Origin: Lactiplantibacillus plantarum
GTDB lineage: Bacteria > Bacillota > Bacilli > Lactobacillales > Lactobacillaceae
Reading direction: 5' to 3'
Length of the DNA: 64,000 bases
Assembly: GCF_014131735.1 (NCBI RefSeq)
Contig: NZ_CP039121.1
Location: 558,001-622,000 of the forward strand
A program made the position numbers and the translations under genes. The notes beneath the pieces were generated by a model. That model saw only the letters and a list, made by a program, of their open reading frames with translations, was not told the origin of the DNA and ran no database searches. Below, one piece after another: positions 34,222-42,225 of this stretch. The stretch's first letter is position 1. Each line of letters opens with the position of its first letter.

Positions 34222-34575
34222 TTAATCTTCTTCAAACTGCATTTTAATATTTCTTGATGAACGGAATTGTTTCAAATCGCCAGCATTAATGTGACCAATT
34301 TTTTGAAGGTTACTAATCACTTCGCCAGTTTGCTCATAAAAAATCACTAAGCTGTGTCGCGGTGTCCAGTAGGCGATATCACCAACTGCATAGCCAGTAG
34401 TGTGTGCCTCGTTAGCAGGGAGTGCCTGCTGAAAACGATACGTCAATTCACGGTTATAAAGGTTGAGCATCGGCAGTGTTAGTGGTAGTTGTGAAAGTAA
34501 CGCTGCGGTGGTGGCATTTTCTTCCAAATTTGCTGTGAAGTGGCGGTCGTTGGCTGTTATCTTCATTTTCTTCAT
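34222..34575 (-). CDS. Cyclophilin-like fold protein
   Basis: A 117-residue cytosolic protein whose pattern is that of the cyclophilin-like family: ITANDRHFTANLEENATTAAL at the start, then LPLTLPMLNLYNRELTYRF, VGDIAYWTPRHSLVIFYEQ and the final QFEED. These proteins occur in bacterial operons with cupins and oxidoreductases; their chemistry is unknown. It lacks the residues of a peptidyl-prolyl isomerase. AGGAGG precedes the ATG. It is 16 bp upstream of the broken SDR and 13 bp after the cupin gene. Confidence 0.78.
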   Translation of the reverse strand: MKKMKITANDRHFTANLEENATTAALLSQLPLTLPMLNLYNRELTYRFQQALPANEAHTTGYAVGDIAYWTPRHSLVIFYEQTGEVISNLQKIGHINAGDLKQFRSSRNIKMQFEED

Positions 34576-34588
34576 TATCTAGTACCTC

Positions 34589-34999
34589 CTAAGCCAATGC
34601 GTTATATTCGTCATTACTAACGGGTGATAGCCATTCTGGTGTGCCTGCAGTGATGGCAATGTGACTGAACCAACTATCTTTAGTAGCACCGTGCCAGTGT
34701 TTGATACCGTCATGGGTGATCACCACATCACCAGGATGTAATCGCTGTGCCGGTTGCCCGGCTTCTTGGTACCAGCCTTCGCCACCAGTGACTAATAAGA
34801 TTTGATAGCCATTGTGATGGATATGCCAGTTGTTACGGGCTCCGGGTTCAAAGCTGACGTTGCTGACAGTTACGTTGACTTGCTCGTCTTTCACTAGAGC
34901 GTTGTGGTAACTTTTACCGGTAAAGTATTGTTGAAAAGCAACGTTTAAATCTCCCATTGCAAAAATGCCGTGTTGGACGCTATTTTCATTATTGTTCAT
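34589..34999 (-). CDS. Cupin-domain protein
   Basis: A 136-residue single-domain cupin. Motif 1 is ARNNWHIHHNGYQILLVTGGEG and motif 2 HPGDVVITHDGIKHWHGA, giving three or four His metal ligands. This type is often found beside carboxymuconolactone-decarboxylase or oxidoreductase genes. ATG 34999 is preferred over an upstream GTG (35011) that overlaps the AAAGG ribosome site. It is an operon member with 25 bp to the PEBP gene. It probably binds a metal and a small carbonyl or aromatic ligand. Confidence 0.85.
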   Translation of the reverse strand: MNNNENSVQHGIFAMGDLNVAFQQYFTGKSYHNALVKDEQVNVTVSNVSFEPGARNNWHIHHNGYQILLVTGGEGWYQEAGQPAQRLHPGDVVITHDGIKHWHGATKDSWFSHIAITAGTPEWLSPVSNDEYNALA

Positions 35000-35024
35000 T
35001 GTTAAAAACACCTTTCATTTAAAA

Positions 35025-35519
35025 TTAATTGTGGGCTAAAATTTGAAGCTCGGCTTTTGTTAGTACGTTTCCCACTAGTTGTTCACGGAAGTCGTTGTAA
35101 TAGAAGCGGTTATTCAACGGCAAGTTGTGCTTGAGTGCAAATACGGATAGTGTATATCGATGAGGCTGATCAGGTGGATTCGGTCCGGCATAGTGATCGG
35201 CGAAATACGAATCGTTTAACTGATAAAAGCGTGACATCCATGAGTTTTGACCTTGGGGGCCCTCAAAATTACGACTGAAATCGGCTGGGATTTCTGCCAT
35301 GACAGGAATATTGGTCGCGAGCCAGTGAATGAACGGAAAACCCGTTCGTGGGACGGCGTCGTAATCAATGAGCGAAATAGCAAACGCAGTCGTTATTGCA
35401 GGAATTGATTTGATTTCAATTGGAAACGATAGAATCGGTTGGCCTGAGTGTTTGACGTTCGCGTTACTGGTATAGATTCGTGGTAAAAAGCCATCGTCTA
35501 AATCAACTTTAATTTGCAT
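35025..35519 (-). CDS. YbhB/YbcL-type PEBP (Raf kinase inhibitor-like) protein
   Basis: A 164-residue protein with the bacterial PEBP pattern: SFPIEIKSIPAITTAFAISLID, FPFIHWLATNIP, the ligand-site YAGPNPPDQPHRY and the strand SVFALKH. There is no signal peptide, so it is cytosolic. Bacterial members bind small anions or phospholipid heads but have no settled role. AGGAGGTCGG precedes the ATG. It is operon-embedded, 12 bp after the NmrA-like gene. Confidence 0.87.
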   Translation of the reverse strand: MQIKVDLDDGFLPRIYTSNANVKHSGQPILSFPIEIKSIPAITTAFAISLIDYDAVPRTGFPFIHWLATNIPVMAEIPADFSRNFEGPQGQNSWMSRFYQLNDSYFADHYAGPNPPDQPHRYTLSVFALKHNLPLNNRFYYNDFREQLVGNVLTKAELQILAHN

Positions 35520-35531
35520 TAAACCGACCTC

Positions 35532-36170
35532 CTAGTAAAAACCAGGTTTGTTCCAAGCAGTATTGGGTTCAGCGACGCCAATGCTACTTCGCTGATATAA
35601 TTGGGGATTGTGAATAATTTCAGTAATCAGGTCAGCAACGGCTTGGCGTGTCACCTGCGTATCTTTGAATGGCATCCCCTGAGGAATGACCTTGTAGTCC
35701 GTATGCTGGTCATTATTATATAGCCAGGCCATTCTTAAAAATGTATAGTTTAGTCCACTATTATCAATCACGGCAGCAGCTCGCTTGATTTCAGTATAAT
35801 CACCCATCATTTGGGCATTCCAAATACCAAATTTACCAGCGACTTCATCGTAAATGCCTAAACCACCTGCGACAATTAGGCGCTCGACACCATTTTGCTT
35901 CATCGCATCGACAACATTTTGATTGGCGGTGGTGAAATGCCCCGTTGCCAAGTAAACGATATCTTGACCCGCGATTGCCGCCGTAAGATCAGCGGAATTA
36001 TTCCAATTGCCGTTCGTGAGAGTAACCTGCGATTGGGCGGCGTACTGATGAAGCCGTCGAGTAGCTTGACGAGCAAATAGTGTGAGTTCAACATCGTTTT
36101 TGGCAAGTAGGCGTGGAATTAAATATTTTGAAATGTTACTGGTAGCACCTAATAAAATAACTTTTTTCAT
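35532..36170 (-). CDS. NmrA/SDR-like NAD(P)H-binding protein
   Basis: A 212-residue atypical SDR with the loop LGATSNISKYLIPRL at the start and VERLIVAGGLGIYDE in the middle. The similar protein at 32.8 kb shares length and order of motifs, including the C-terminal IGVAEP/LGIAQP strand. The glycine-rich loop here reads GATSNIS, lacking the usual second and third Gly, so cofactor binding may differ. It lies between a transporter and the PEBP gene with 12-16 bp gaps. Confidence 0.84.
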   Translation of the reverse strand: MKKVILLGATSNISKYLIPRLLAKNDVELTLFARQATRRLHQYAAQSQVTLTNGNWNNSADLTAAIAGQDIVYLATGHFTTANQNVVDAMKQNGVERLIVAGGLGIYDEVAGKFGIWNAQMMGDYTEIKRAAAVIDNSGLNYTFLRMAWLYNNDQHTDYKVIPQGMPFKDTQVTRQAVADLITEIIHNPQLYQRSSIGVAEPNTAWNKPGFY

Positions 36171-36186
36171 TGTAAGAACCTCTCTT

Positions 36187-37593
36187 TTAAAAAATAAGAC
36201 TTAATAAAGTTGCTACGCCCAAACTAAGTACGAGGAAGATGAGGCAAAATTGCCAATTCCAACGTACCGAGACAGTTGCTGAGCTGACATGTAACAGGGT
36301 CGCGACAATCATGACGATACCTGCAAACGGTGATAACATGTATGCAACGACGCTTCCGATATTCAGACTCAATGCGATTAATAGTGGTGAAAGGGCAATG
36401 TGCATGGTCATAATAATCTTGCCAATTAGTGCTACTGATGCTAGTGGGTGAATGCCAATTAGGGAAACCAATACGACAATAATGGGAATTAAAACGATCA
36501 ATAACCAGCCAAGGTGAGCAAAGCTTGGTGCTAACGCGTGGGTTAGTTCGCTACTGATAGTGGAATGTTGAAAACCGTACGTGAACGTACCGATTCCAAC
36601 AAAGAACGGCGCAAGCGCTGCACCGCTTGCAATTCCGTGTTGCCAATAATCAAGGCTAGCTTTTTTTAGTGCAAATTTGAAGGCTGTTTGGCCCGTAGTC
36701 GGCTTGAGCCCTAATGCCGTGACCCAAATCAGGACAATTAGTAAACCGGAAAGTGTAACAGCGTTCATTGAACTTACGACTTTGCTTTCCATTAAAACAA
36801 AGCTGAGTATTAGTAGGGCAATAACGGCCGCCACTAAACTGACAAGTGATGCGTGTTCGGTAAAACGAGTCTGCTGCTTAGTATTGGTTGTCACGGGCTG
36901 AATCCGCATATACGGTTGGTTATATTCCATCAAATACGCTAGCAATAATCCTAACAGGCCTAAAATCAGGCATGGTATGAATAATTGGGTCCACCCGACT
37001 TTAGTAACGGTACTGATTAGAAAGATTGTTGCTGCTCCAGGTGCCCATAATGTGCCGAGCGTAAATCCACGGGTTACGGCTGTTGCCGAAAAACGGGTGG
37101 CGTCTTTGACTTGGCGCTTGATACTGTCGCCTAGAATTGATAGGACAATGGCAACGGTCCCCATGGAGAGAATACTTGATAGTAGGTGCGTGACAATCAT
37201 GACAAAGGTGAAGGTTTGTTTGGGGCCACGAATGTGCTTTTGCATGAATGCTTCGACAGTAGCTTGGTAGTTGCCAATGGTGACAGGGATTAAGAAAAGT
37301 TGCATAACAACTAGTAACACCACGATATCGACCATTGAAGTGATTGCCATGGCTAGACCGTTGATTGATAAACCCGTAGTACTTAGCAGTCCCAACCCAG
37401 CAATGAAAAAGATCAATGTCGCGACTTGAAAAGAGCGGCTTAAGCTTTGAATTCCGAGAATTGAGACCCCGATTGCAAGCACGGCATTTAATAGCGTCAA
37501 GTTGACGGGGACAATTAAGCTTAGTAACTGAATGATTATTAGGCTTAAAACTAGACTGTGATAAATCGTCGCTTTATTGATAGACCGTTCCAT
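36187..37593 (-). CDS. Polytopic membrane transporter of unknown substrate
   Basis: A 468-residue protein with about 12 hydrophobic helices. Conserved-looking features are TRGFTLGTLWAPGAAT near 170-185 and a late SPFAGIVM, in the style of ion-transporter-superfamily permeases with two re-entrant loops. It could import an organic acid or export a product of the operon. I could not place it in a family with confidence. It lies 47 bp after the SDR gene and 16 bp before an NmrA-like gene. Confidence 0.7.
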   Translation of the reverse strand: MERSINKATIYHSLVLSLIIIQLLSLIVPVNLTLLNAVLAIGVSILGIQSLSRSFQVATLIFFIAGLGLLSTTGLSINGLAMAITSMVDIVVLLVVMQLFLIPVTIGNYQATVEAFMQKHIRGPKQTFTFVMIVTHLLSSILSMGTVAIVLSILGDSIKRQVKDATRFSATAVTRGFTLGTLWAPGAATIFLISTVTKVGWTQLFIPCLILGLLGLLLAYLMEYNQPYMRIQPVTTNTKQQTRFTEHASLVSLVAAVIALLILSFVLMESKVVSSMNAVTLSGLLIVLIWVTALGLKPTTGQTAFKFALKKASLDYWQHGIASGAALAPFFVGIGTFTYGFQHSTISSELTHALAPSFAHLGWLLIVLIPIIVVLVSLIGIHPLASVALIGKIIMTMHIALSPLLIALSLNIGSVVAYMLSPFAGIVMIVATLLHVSSATVSVRWNWQFCLIFLVLSLGVATLLSLIF

Positions 37594-37640
37594 TCATGAA
37601 TCGCTTCTTTCTAATATTGATCGTGGATTGTCGTCATCGA

Positions 37641-38384
37641 TTAGCCTTGCTTTGTCGGGTAAATGGTAAATTCATTGACGTTGACGTCATCTGGTTGTGC
37701 AACTGCGAAGTCAACGACACGGGCCACTGCATCTGGGGTGATACCGACGGATGCATATAATTTATTCATACCTTGCTTAGCATTGGTATCGGTAATGGTG
37801 TGCAATAATTCAGTGTTGATAGCTGCCGGATAGAGGCTGGTGGTCCGAATATTGGTGTGTTCTTGAGCACTTTCCATGCGGATTACTTCCATTAAATTGC
37901 GTACTGCAAATTTAGTTGCACCATAGATGCCGGAACCAGCGAAACTCTTAAGCCCAGCTACTGAAGATGTCGTAATGATTTGACCATACTTTTGATTGGT
38001 GAAATCAGGCATTACTGCGGCGACACCGTTCAAAACACCTTTTAAGTTCACATCGATCATGGCATTCCATTCATCAGTTTTTAGTGCACTGATTGGTGAA
38101 GTCGGCATGATACCGGCATTATTGAAAATGACATCAATACCGCCAAATTCTCGCTTGGCTAAAGCGACTAACGCTGTTAAGTCTTCAGGCTTAGTCACAT
38201 CCGTTACGCGGTAAGTGGCTTGCCCGCCTTGTTGCTGGATTTTATTGGCTAATTTCTGTAGGCGTTGTTCACGCCGTGCACCTAAAACAACTTTGGCACC
38301 ATGGCTGGCTAACAATTTGGCACTGGCTTCGCCAATACCCGATGAGGCTCCTGTAATAACGATAACTTTGTTTTTTACTGACAT
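37641..38384 (-). CDS. Classical short-chain dehydrogenase/reductase
   Basis: A 247-residue classical SDR: cofactor loop TGASSGIGEAS, then NNAGIMP, catalytic Ser in TTSSVAGL and Tyr/Lys in YGATKFA. The basic residue pattern after the second strand (ARREQRL) favours NADPH. Its overall pattern is that of a YdfG-like NADP oxidoreductase. CAGGAGG precedes the ATG. It is the second gene of the LysR-linked operon and the only intact classical SDR in it, since the other carries a stop codon. Confidence 0.92.
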   Translation of the reverse strand: MSVKNKVIVITGASSGIGEASAKLLASHGAKVVLGARREQRLQKLANKIQQQGGQATYRVTDVTKPEDLTALVALAKREFGGIDVIFNNAGIMPTSPISALKTDEWNAMIDVNLKGVLNGVAAVMPDFTNQKYGQIITTSSVAGLKSFAGSGIYGATKFAVRNLMEVIRMESAQEHTNIRTTSLYPAAINTELLHTITDTNAKQGMNKLYASVGITPDAVARVVDFAVAQPDDVNVNEFTIYPTKQG

Positions 38385-38400
38385 ATTTGTTTCCTCCTGA

Positions 38401-38820
38401 TTAATTTTTTTGTTTATTTAAAATGTGATGGTAATTTAAGACGTCCATTGTGGAAAAATCATGACCGGAAAGCTGGATTTTTTCACCATAGGGTGATAGT
38501 GAAATTTGATTGTGCCCAATAATTTTCCAAGTACCGGAATAAATATTAGTGACGTGATGTTGGTTCTCCTTCCACTTGTGATCCGCAGTGAAAGTGATTT
38601 GTTGGTGAATATCTTTGTTGTGGTGATTGATCCAAACACCAACGACATCCGCTTCGGTCAGATGCGAGTTGTCCGAATAGGTAACGCTTGTCTGTTGCTT
38701 GGTGGCTTGGTTAGACTTGTCGGTGGTTGGTGAGTGTTGCTGAACTGCATAGACGATGACGACAAGTGCAGCGACGGTAACAATAATTTGAAAAATAGTT
38801 TGCATAAACTTTTTGTTCAA
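38401..38820 (-). CDS. Signal-anchored extracytoplasmic protein, first gene of redox operon
   Basis: A 139-residue protein with one N-terminal membrane helix (about 8-26), a linker rich in T, Q and S, and a small C-terminal beta domain (about 55-139, GVWINHHNKDIHQQITFTAD to LSPYGEKIQL) that resembles a lipocalin-like fragment. There is no lipobox Cys. Function unknown. It heads the operon, 137 bp from the divergent LysR gene, and 16 bp separate it from the SDR. Confidence 0.65.
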   Translation of the reverse strand: MNKKFMQTIFQIIVTVAALVVIVYAVQQHSPTTDKSNQATKQQTSVTYSDNSHLTEADVVGVWINHHNKDIHQQITFTADHKWKENQHHVTNIYSGTWKIIGHNQISLSPYGEKIQLSGHDFSTMDVLNYHHILNKQKN

Positions 38821-38957
38821 TTAATCATCTCGTTTCTGATGTGCTGTGCCTCAACTACAATGACTAGTATAGCCAGCAACGTGCCACCTGAGAAGAATCC
38901 GTTAGTTAGCTTGGCATTAACTTTTAGTTTATACTAGAAGGTTAGGAGGTGACCGTT
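38821..38957. promoter_or_regulatory. Divergent promoter region, LysR gene and redox operon
   Basis: An 8-bp inverted repeat, CTAGTATA (about 38868) and TATACTAG (about 38931), supplies a TATACT -10 hexamer facing each way. A LysR-type regulator divergently transcribed from its target operon normally binds such a region. No single T-N11-A site was decided. Confidence 0.55.
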
Positions 38958-39869
38958 GTGGATTTTAATCAATTACAGACGTTTTTACGAGTTAGTGAGT
39001 ATGGTAGTTTTACGAAGGCGGGGGAACAGAGTTTTATATCGGGTACTGCGGTGATGAAACAGATCAACCGGCTGGAAGCGGAGCTTAACCTAAAACTATT
39101 CGTCCGAACTGCGACCGGGGTCCAACTCACACCACAGGGTAAGAAGTTCCAACCGTATGTGCAACAGTTGCTCGATTTACTAAACACGGCCATTGAAGAG
39201 ACGCGACGGGTCCGTTCAGACGATAAGCAACTGATTTTGTTGGGAACTTCCTTACTACATCCTGCTGATGCCTTCATGTCATTATGGAAAGAACTGGCAC
39301 CAAAGATGCCTAAATTTCAGATTAGATTAGTTCAATTGCAGGAAGACTTGAATTCGAGAAATCGTGAGTATGCGATGCTTGGTCGGAGTAGTGATTTAAT
39401 CGTTGGGACGTTCGATAGCACAACTTTGAAGCAGTCCTTTAGTGCGATACAGTTGGGAGCGTATCACTTTGGAATTGCTGTCCGTAGTGATAATCCATTA
39501 GCCCAGTTGGATGAAATCACGTACAGTGACCTTGCGCATCGTAAAGTTCTGATGGTGTCAACGGGAATTAGTGAGAAAAATGATCTGGTTCGGAGTGAAA
39601 TGTTGGCGGCAGAACCTAGTATTCAGCCAATTGATACTAGCGGGCGTTATGACATCAATACGTTTAATGAGACCGTTGAGGAGAATATCGCAATGATTTC
39701 GCTTACGCCGTGGAAAAGAATTCATCCGAATTTAGTTACAGTACCGCTGAAAACGTCCGTAACAGTACCGTATGGTCTATTAAGCACCAAGTTCCCGGGT
39801 AAGAAGACGGCAGATTTTTTACATGAATTTACGAAGTTGGTCCCGACTGAAACGCAGAGCCACTCATAA
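38958..39869 (+). CDS. LysR-family transcriptional regulator
   Basis: A 303-residue LTTR. The winged HTH is at residues 1-62, with FLRVSEYGSFTKAGEQSFIS and VMKQINRLEAELNLKLFVRT; the C-terminal effector domain follows. GTG 38958 is chosen because AGGAGGTGA lies 5 bp upstream; a GTG at 38949 is inside that site. It is divergent from the nine-gene redox operon, which it most probably controls. The effector is unknown; a reactive aldehyde or quinone would fit the operon content. Confidence 0.92.
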   Translation: MDFNQLQTFLRVSEYGSFTKAGEQSFISGTAVMKQINRLEAELNLKLFVRTATGVQLTPQGKKFQPYVQQLLDLLNTAIEETRRVRSDDKQLILLGTSLLHPADAFMSLWKELAPKMPKFQIRLVQLQEDLNSRNREYAMLGRSSDLIVGTFDSTTLKQSFSAIQLGAYHFGIAVRSDNPLAQLDEITYSDLAHRKVLMVSTGISEKNDLVRSEMLAAEPSIQPIDTSGRYDINTFNETVEENIAMISLTPWKRIHPNLVTVPLKTSVTVPYGLLSTKFPGKKTADFLHEFTKLVPTETQSHS

Positions 39870-39879
39870 AATGACATTA

Positions 39880-39930
39880 AAAAGGCAACTGTTCGTGGTC
39901 ACGGTACGTGCTGGTGAACGGGTGTCTTTT
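39880..39930 (+). terminator. Terminator of the LysR gene
   Basis: AAAAGGCAACTGTTC (39880-39894) pairs with GAACGGGTGTCTTTT (39916-39930) with a G-T pair and two mismatches. Confidence 0.6.
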
Positions 39931-40001
39931 CGGGGCTTAAGTCTAATTTGAAGTCTGCAATTATTTGTTAACGGATACTGGCATTCAACCGGATTTTAAT
40001 T

Positions 40002-40034
40002 TATAATTAGTTAAAAGAACATATGTTCTTTTAA
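40002..40034 (+). promoter_or_regulatory. LexA/DinR SOS box overlapping the polymerase promoter
   Basis: TATAAT at 40002-40007 is followed by GAACATATGTTC at 40017-40028, the Gram-positive SOS core (GAAC-N4-GTTC). The surrounding 24 bp, 40011-40034, form a perfect palindrome. The position just after the -10 box predicts tight LexA repression and DNA-damage induction. Confidence 0.88.
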
Positions 40035-40209
40035 CGACAAATTATTGAGTCAGGTTTCATCCAAAAGTGAGTGTCATGGGGGCGAGCGACATGCGGCTAT
40101 CGTTAAAATTCGATCAGCAGCATGAGATTTATTTTGGATTACCAGCAAAATGTTAAGGTGAACAACGACTGCGATTGTGTCGATTAATTGGAAGGGAGTC
40201 ATTATATTG

Positions 40210-41730
40210 ATGGAACAGCGAACATACATGGCAATTGATTTAAAATCATTCTATGCCTCAGTCGAATGCGTTGCTCATCAACTCGACCCATTGAATGCCA
40301 ATTTGGTTGTCGCTGATATGAGTCGCACTGATAAGACGATTTGTTTGGCGGTTTCGCCAGCACTAAAGCAATTTGGTGTTCCAGGGCGGCCCCGGTTATT
40401 TCAAGTTGAACAACGGGTCGCAACTTTAAATCGCGCCCGTGGTCGCCAGACTTCCTATCAGGCGGTTCGGCGGCATCGCTCAATTTATCGTGATCAGCTC
40501 CTCAAACATGCTAATTTGGGTATCGATTATCGGGTCGTTCCCCCACGAATGAGTTATTACATGCAGAAGAGTGCTGCGATTTATGATATCTATTTGCGCT
40601 TCATTAAGCCGGAACACATTCACGTGTACTCGATTGATGAAGTCTTCATGGACGTCACAGACTACTTAAGTACTTTTCAGGTTTCACCGCACGCACTGGC
40701 AAAGACGATGATTCACGAGATTCAGGCCGAGACTGGGATTACGGCGACGGCTGGGATTGGTGCTAATCTTTACTTAGCTAAGGTGGCGATGGATATTGTT
40801 GCCAAGAAGATTCCCGCTGACGCTGACGGTGTTCGGATTGCACAGATGGATGAGCAGCAATATCGGCAATACTTATGGGCGCACGAGCCGTTGACTGATT
40901 TTTGGCGAGTCGGTCATGGCTATGCTAAGCGGTTGGCAGCCCTGGGGCTCAATACGATGGGTGACATTGCGCGCTGTTCACTAGGAACCTTGTCGGATTC
41001 TCATAATGAAGAACAATTATATCGTGAGTTTGGTAAAAACGCGGAACTGTTAATTGATCATGCGTGGGGCGATGAGTCGGCAACAATTGCTGACATCAAA
41101 AATTACCATGCTAGCGAACATGGTATATATGCCAGTCAAGTGTTGATGCGACCGTATACTTATACTGAAGGGCAGGCCGTGTTACGCGGCATGGTGAATA
41201 ATTTGACACTCGAACTGGTTGCTCGCCACGTGGTGACAGATCAGTTGGGAATTCGTATTGATTACGATGCTAATGCTTCATCAGTTGGCACGCATTATCA
41301 GGGTGCGGTCACCGAAGACTACTATGGACGACAAGTACCAAAGCCCGCTCATACCAAGGTGACATTAGCGCAGGCGAGTGCTTCACAACACGAGCTAGGG
41401 GCTGCGTATCAACAGCTTTATCAACAAGTCGTTAATCGTCAATTGATGGTTCGACGTGTGACCGTTATGGCGAACCATTTGGTCGACGAACAGCAGGTTA
41501 GGTGCCAACCTCGGTATCAACAAACTAACTTATTTGAAAATCCAGAAGTGGCCCAAGCGCAAGAACGAGACGCACAACGCAAACGTGAACGCGATGGGCA
41601 ATTGCAACGCGCCATTTTGAAATTACAACGTCGTTCCGGGAATAAGAATGTCGTCATTCGCTTGGCAGATCTAAAACCGAGTTCAACTACGATTGAACGT
41701 AATGAGCAGATTGGGGGACATCGTGCCTAA
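40210..41730 (+). CDS. umuC: Y-family translesion DNA polymerase (UmuC/ImpB-like)
   Basis: A 506-residue Y-family polymerase. Palm motifs are MAIDLKSFYASVEC near the start and YSIDEVFMDVTDY near 150, with the catalytic Asp and Asp-Glu. A thumb/HhH part and little finger follow, and the C-terminus is charged (RDAQRKRERDGQ). The length and the Gly-rich, T-rich features match Gram-positive UmuC-like proteins rather than DinB (about 350 residues). The SOS box upstream supports error-prone bypass of lesions. Its stop overlaps the next gene's ATG. Confidence 0.92.
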   Translation: MEQRTYMAIDLKSFYASVECVAHQLDPLNANLVVADMSRTDKTICLAVSPALKQFGVPGRPRLFQVEQRVATLNRARGRQTSYQAVRRHRSIYRDQLLKHANLGIDYRVVPPRMSYYMQKSAAIYDIYLRFIKPEHIHVYSIDEVFMDVTDYLSTFQVSPHALAKTMIHEIQAETGITATAGIGANLYLAKVAMDIVAKKIPADADGVRIAQMDEQQYRQYLWAHEPLTDFWRVGHGYAKRLAALGLNTMGDIARCSLGTLSDSHNEEQLYREFGKNAELLIDHAWGDESATIADIKNYHASEHGIYASQVLMRPYTYTEGQAVLRGMVNNLTLELVARHVVTDQLGIRIDYDANASSVGTHYQGAVTEDYYGRQVPKPAHTKVTLAQASASQHELGAAYQQLYQQVVNRQLMVRRVTVMANHLVDEQQVRCQPRYQQTNLFENPEVAQAQERDAQRKRERDGQLQRAILKLQRRSGNKNVVIRLADLKPSSTTIERNEQIGGHRA

Positions 41731-42155
41731 TGACAAAGGAAGCCAGTACTACTGCGTTATTTAATGATACGAGTCGCTATGCGGATATTTTAGAGTGCTC
41801 GCGACCTACTTCAAGGCATTTACCAATGCCCCAAGCAGACCGTGCTGCCCAATTTGCGCCGTTCGCGGCGTTGACTGGTTATCATGACTTGATTGAAAAA
41901 CACGCTGCAATCTATGCCCATAAACACTATCCAAATGCTCAGGATAAAAGAGCTGTGGCGACCCAGTTGAAACAGATTGCAGCGTTACCAAAACTACCAT
42001 TGCTCAACGTCGATTATTTTAACGATACCGTTGGCTATTATCAGACGGCAACCAGCCAGTTGGTGAAGCTCGATTGGCATCAAGCCCGGATTTATCTAAC
42101 AGCACCAGCAAGTATTGCGATGGCCAATATCCGTAGCGTTTCTATAGCGAATTAA
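41730..42155 (+). CDS. Conserved partner protein of the UmuC-like polymerase
   Basis: A 141-residue soluble protein. The conserved block MPQADRAAQFAPFAALTGY near 28-46 is characteristic of small proteins encoded next to Gram-positive Y-family polymerases. The C-terminal half is variable. The start overlaps the polymerase stop (TAATG), so the pair is coupled and SOS-controlled. It may modulate or recruit the polymerase as a counterpart of UmuD, but it has no peptidase motif. Function unproven. Confidence 0.8.
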   Translation: MTKEASTTALFNDTSRYADILECSRPTSRHLPMPQADRAAQFAPFAALTGYHDLIEKHAAIYAHKHYPNAQDKRAVATQLKQIAALPKLPLLNVDYFNDTVGYYQTATSQLVKLDWHQARIYLTAPASIAMANIRSVSIAN

Positions 42156-42216
42156 TCTTAATTAAGGACGGTTCCAATGACTAAAATTAGTCGTTAGAAC
42201 CGTCCTTTTAAGATTA
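42152..42216. terminator. Bidirectional terminator between convergent genes
   Basis: AAGGACGGTTC (42164-42174) pairs with GAACCGTCCTT (42197-42207). Outer TTAATCTTAA/TTAAGATTAA arms lengthen the stem. Confidence 0.88.
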
Positions 42217-42225
42217 ATGATTATT

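Larger units (their letters stand above)
39870..40209. other. Intergenic region before the SOS polymerase operon
   Basis: It contains a terminator (39880-39930), a promoter with an SOS box, and a 21-codon frame (ATG 40090 to TAA 40155, GGGGG upstream) that may be a small leader. Nothing else was recognised. Confidence 0.5.
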
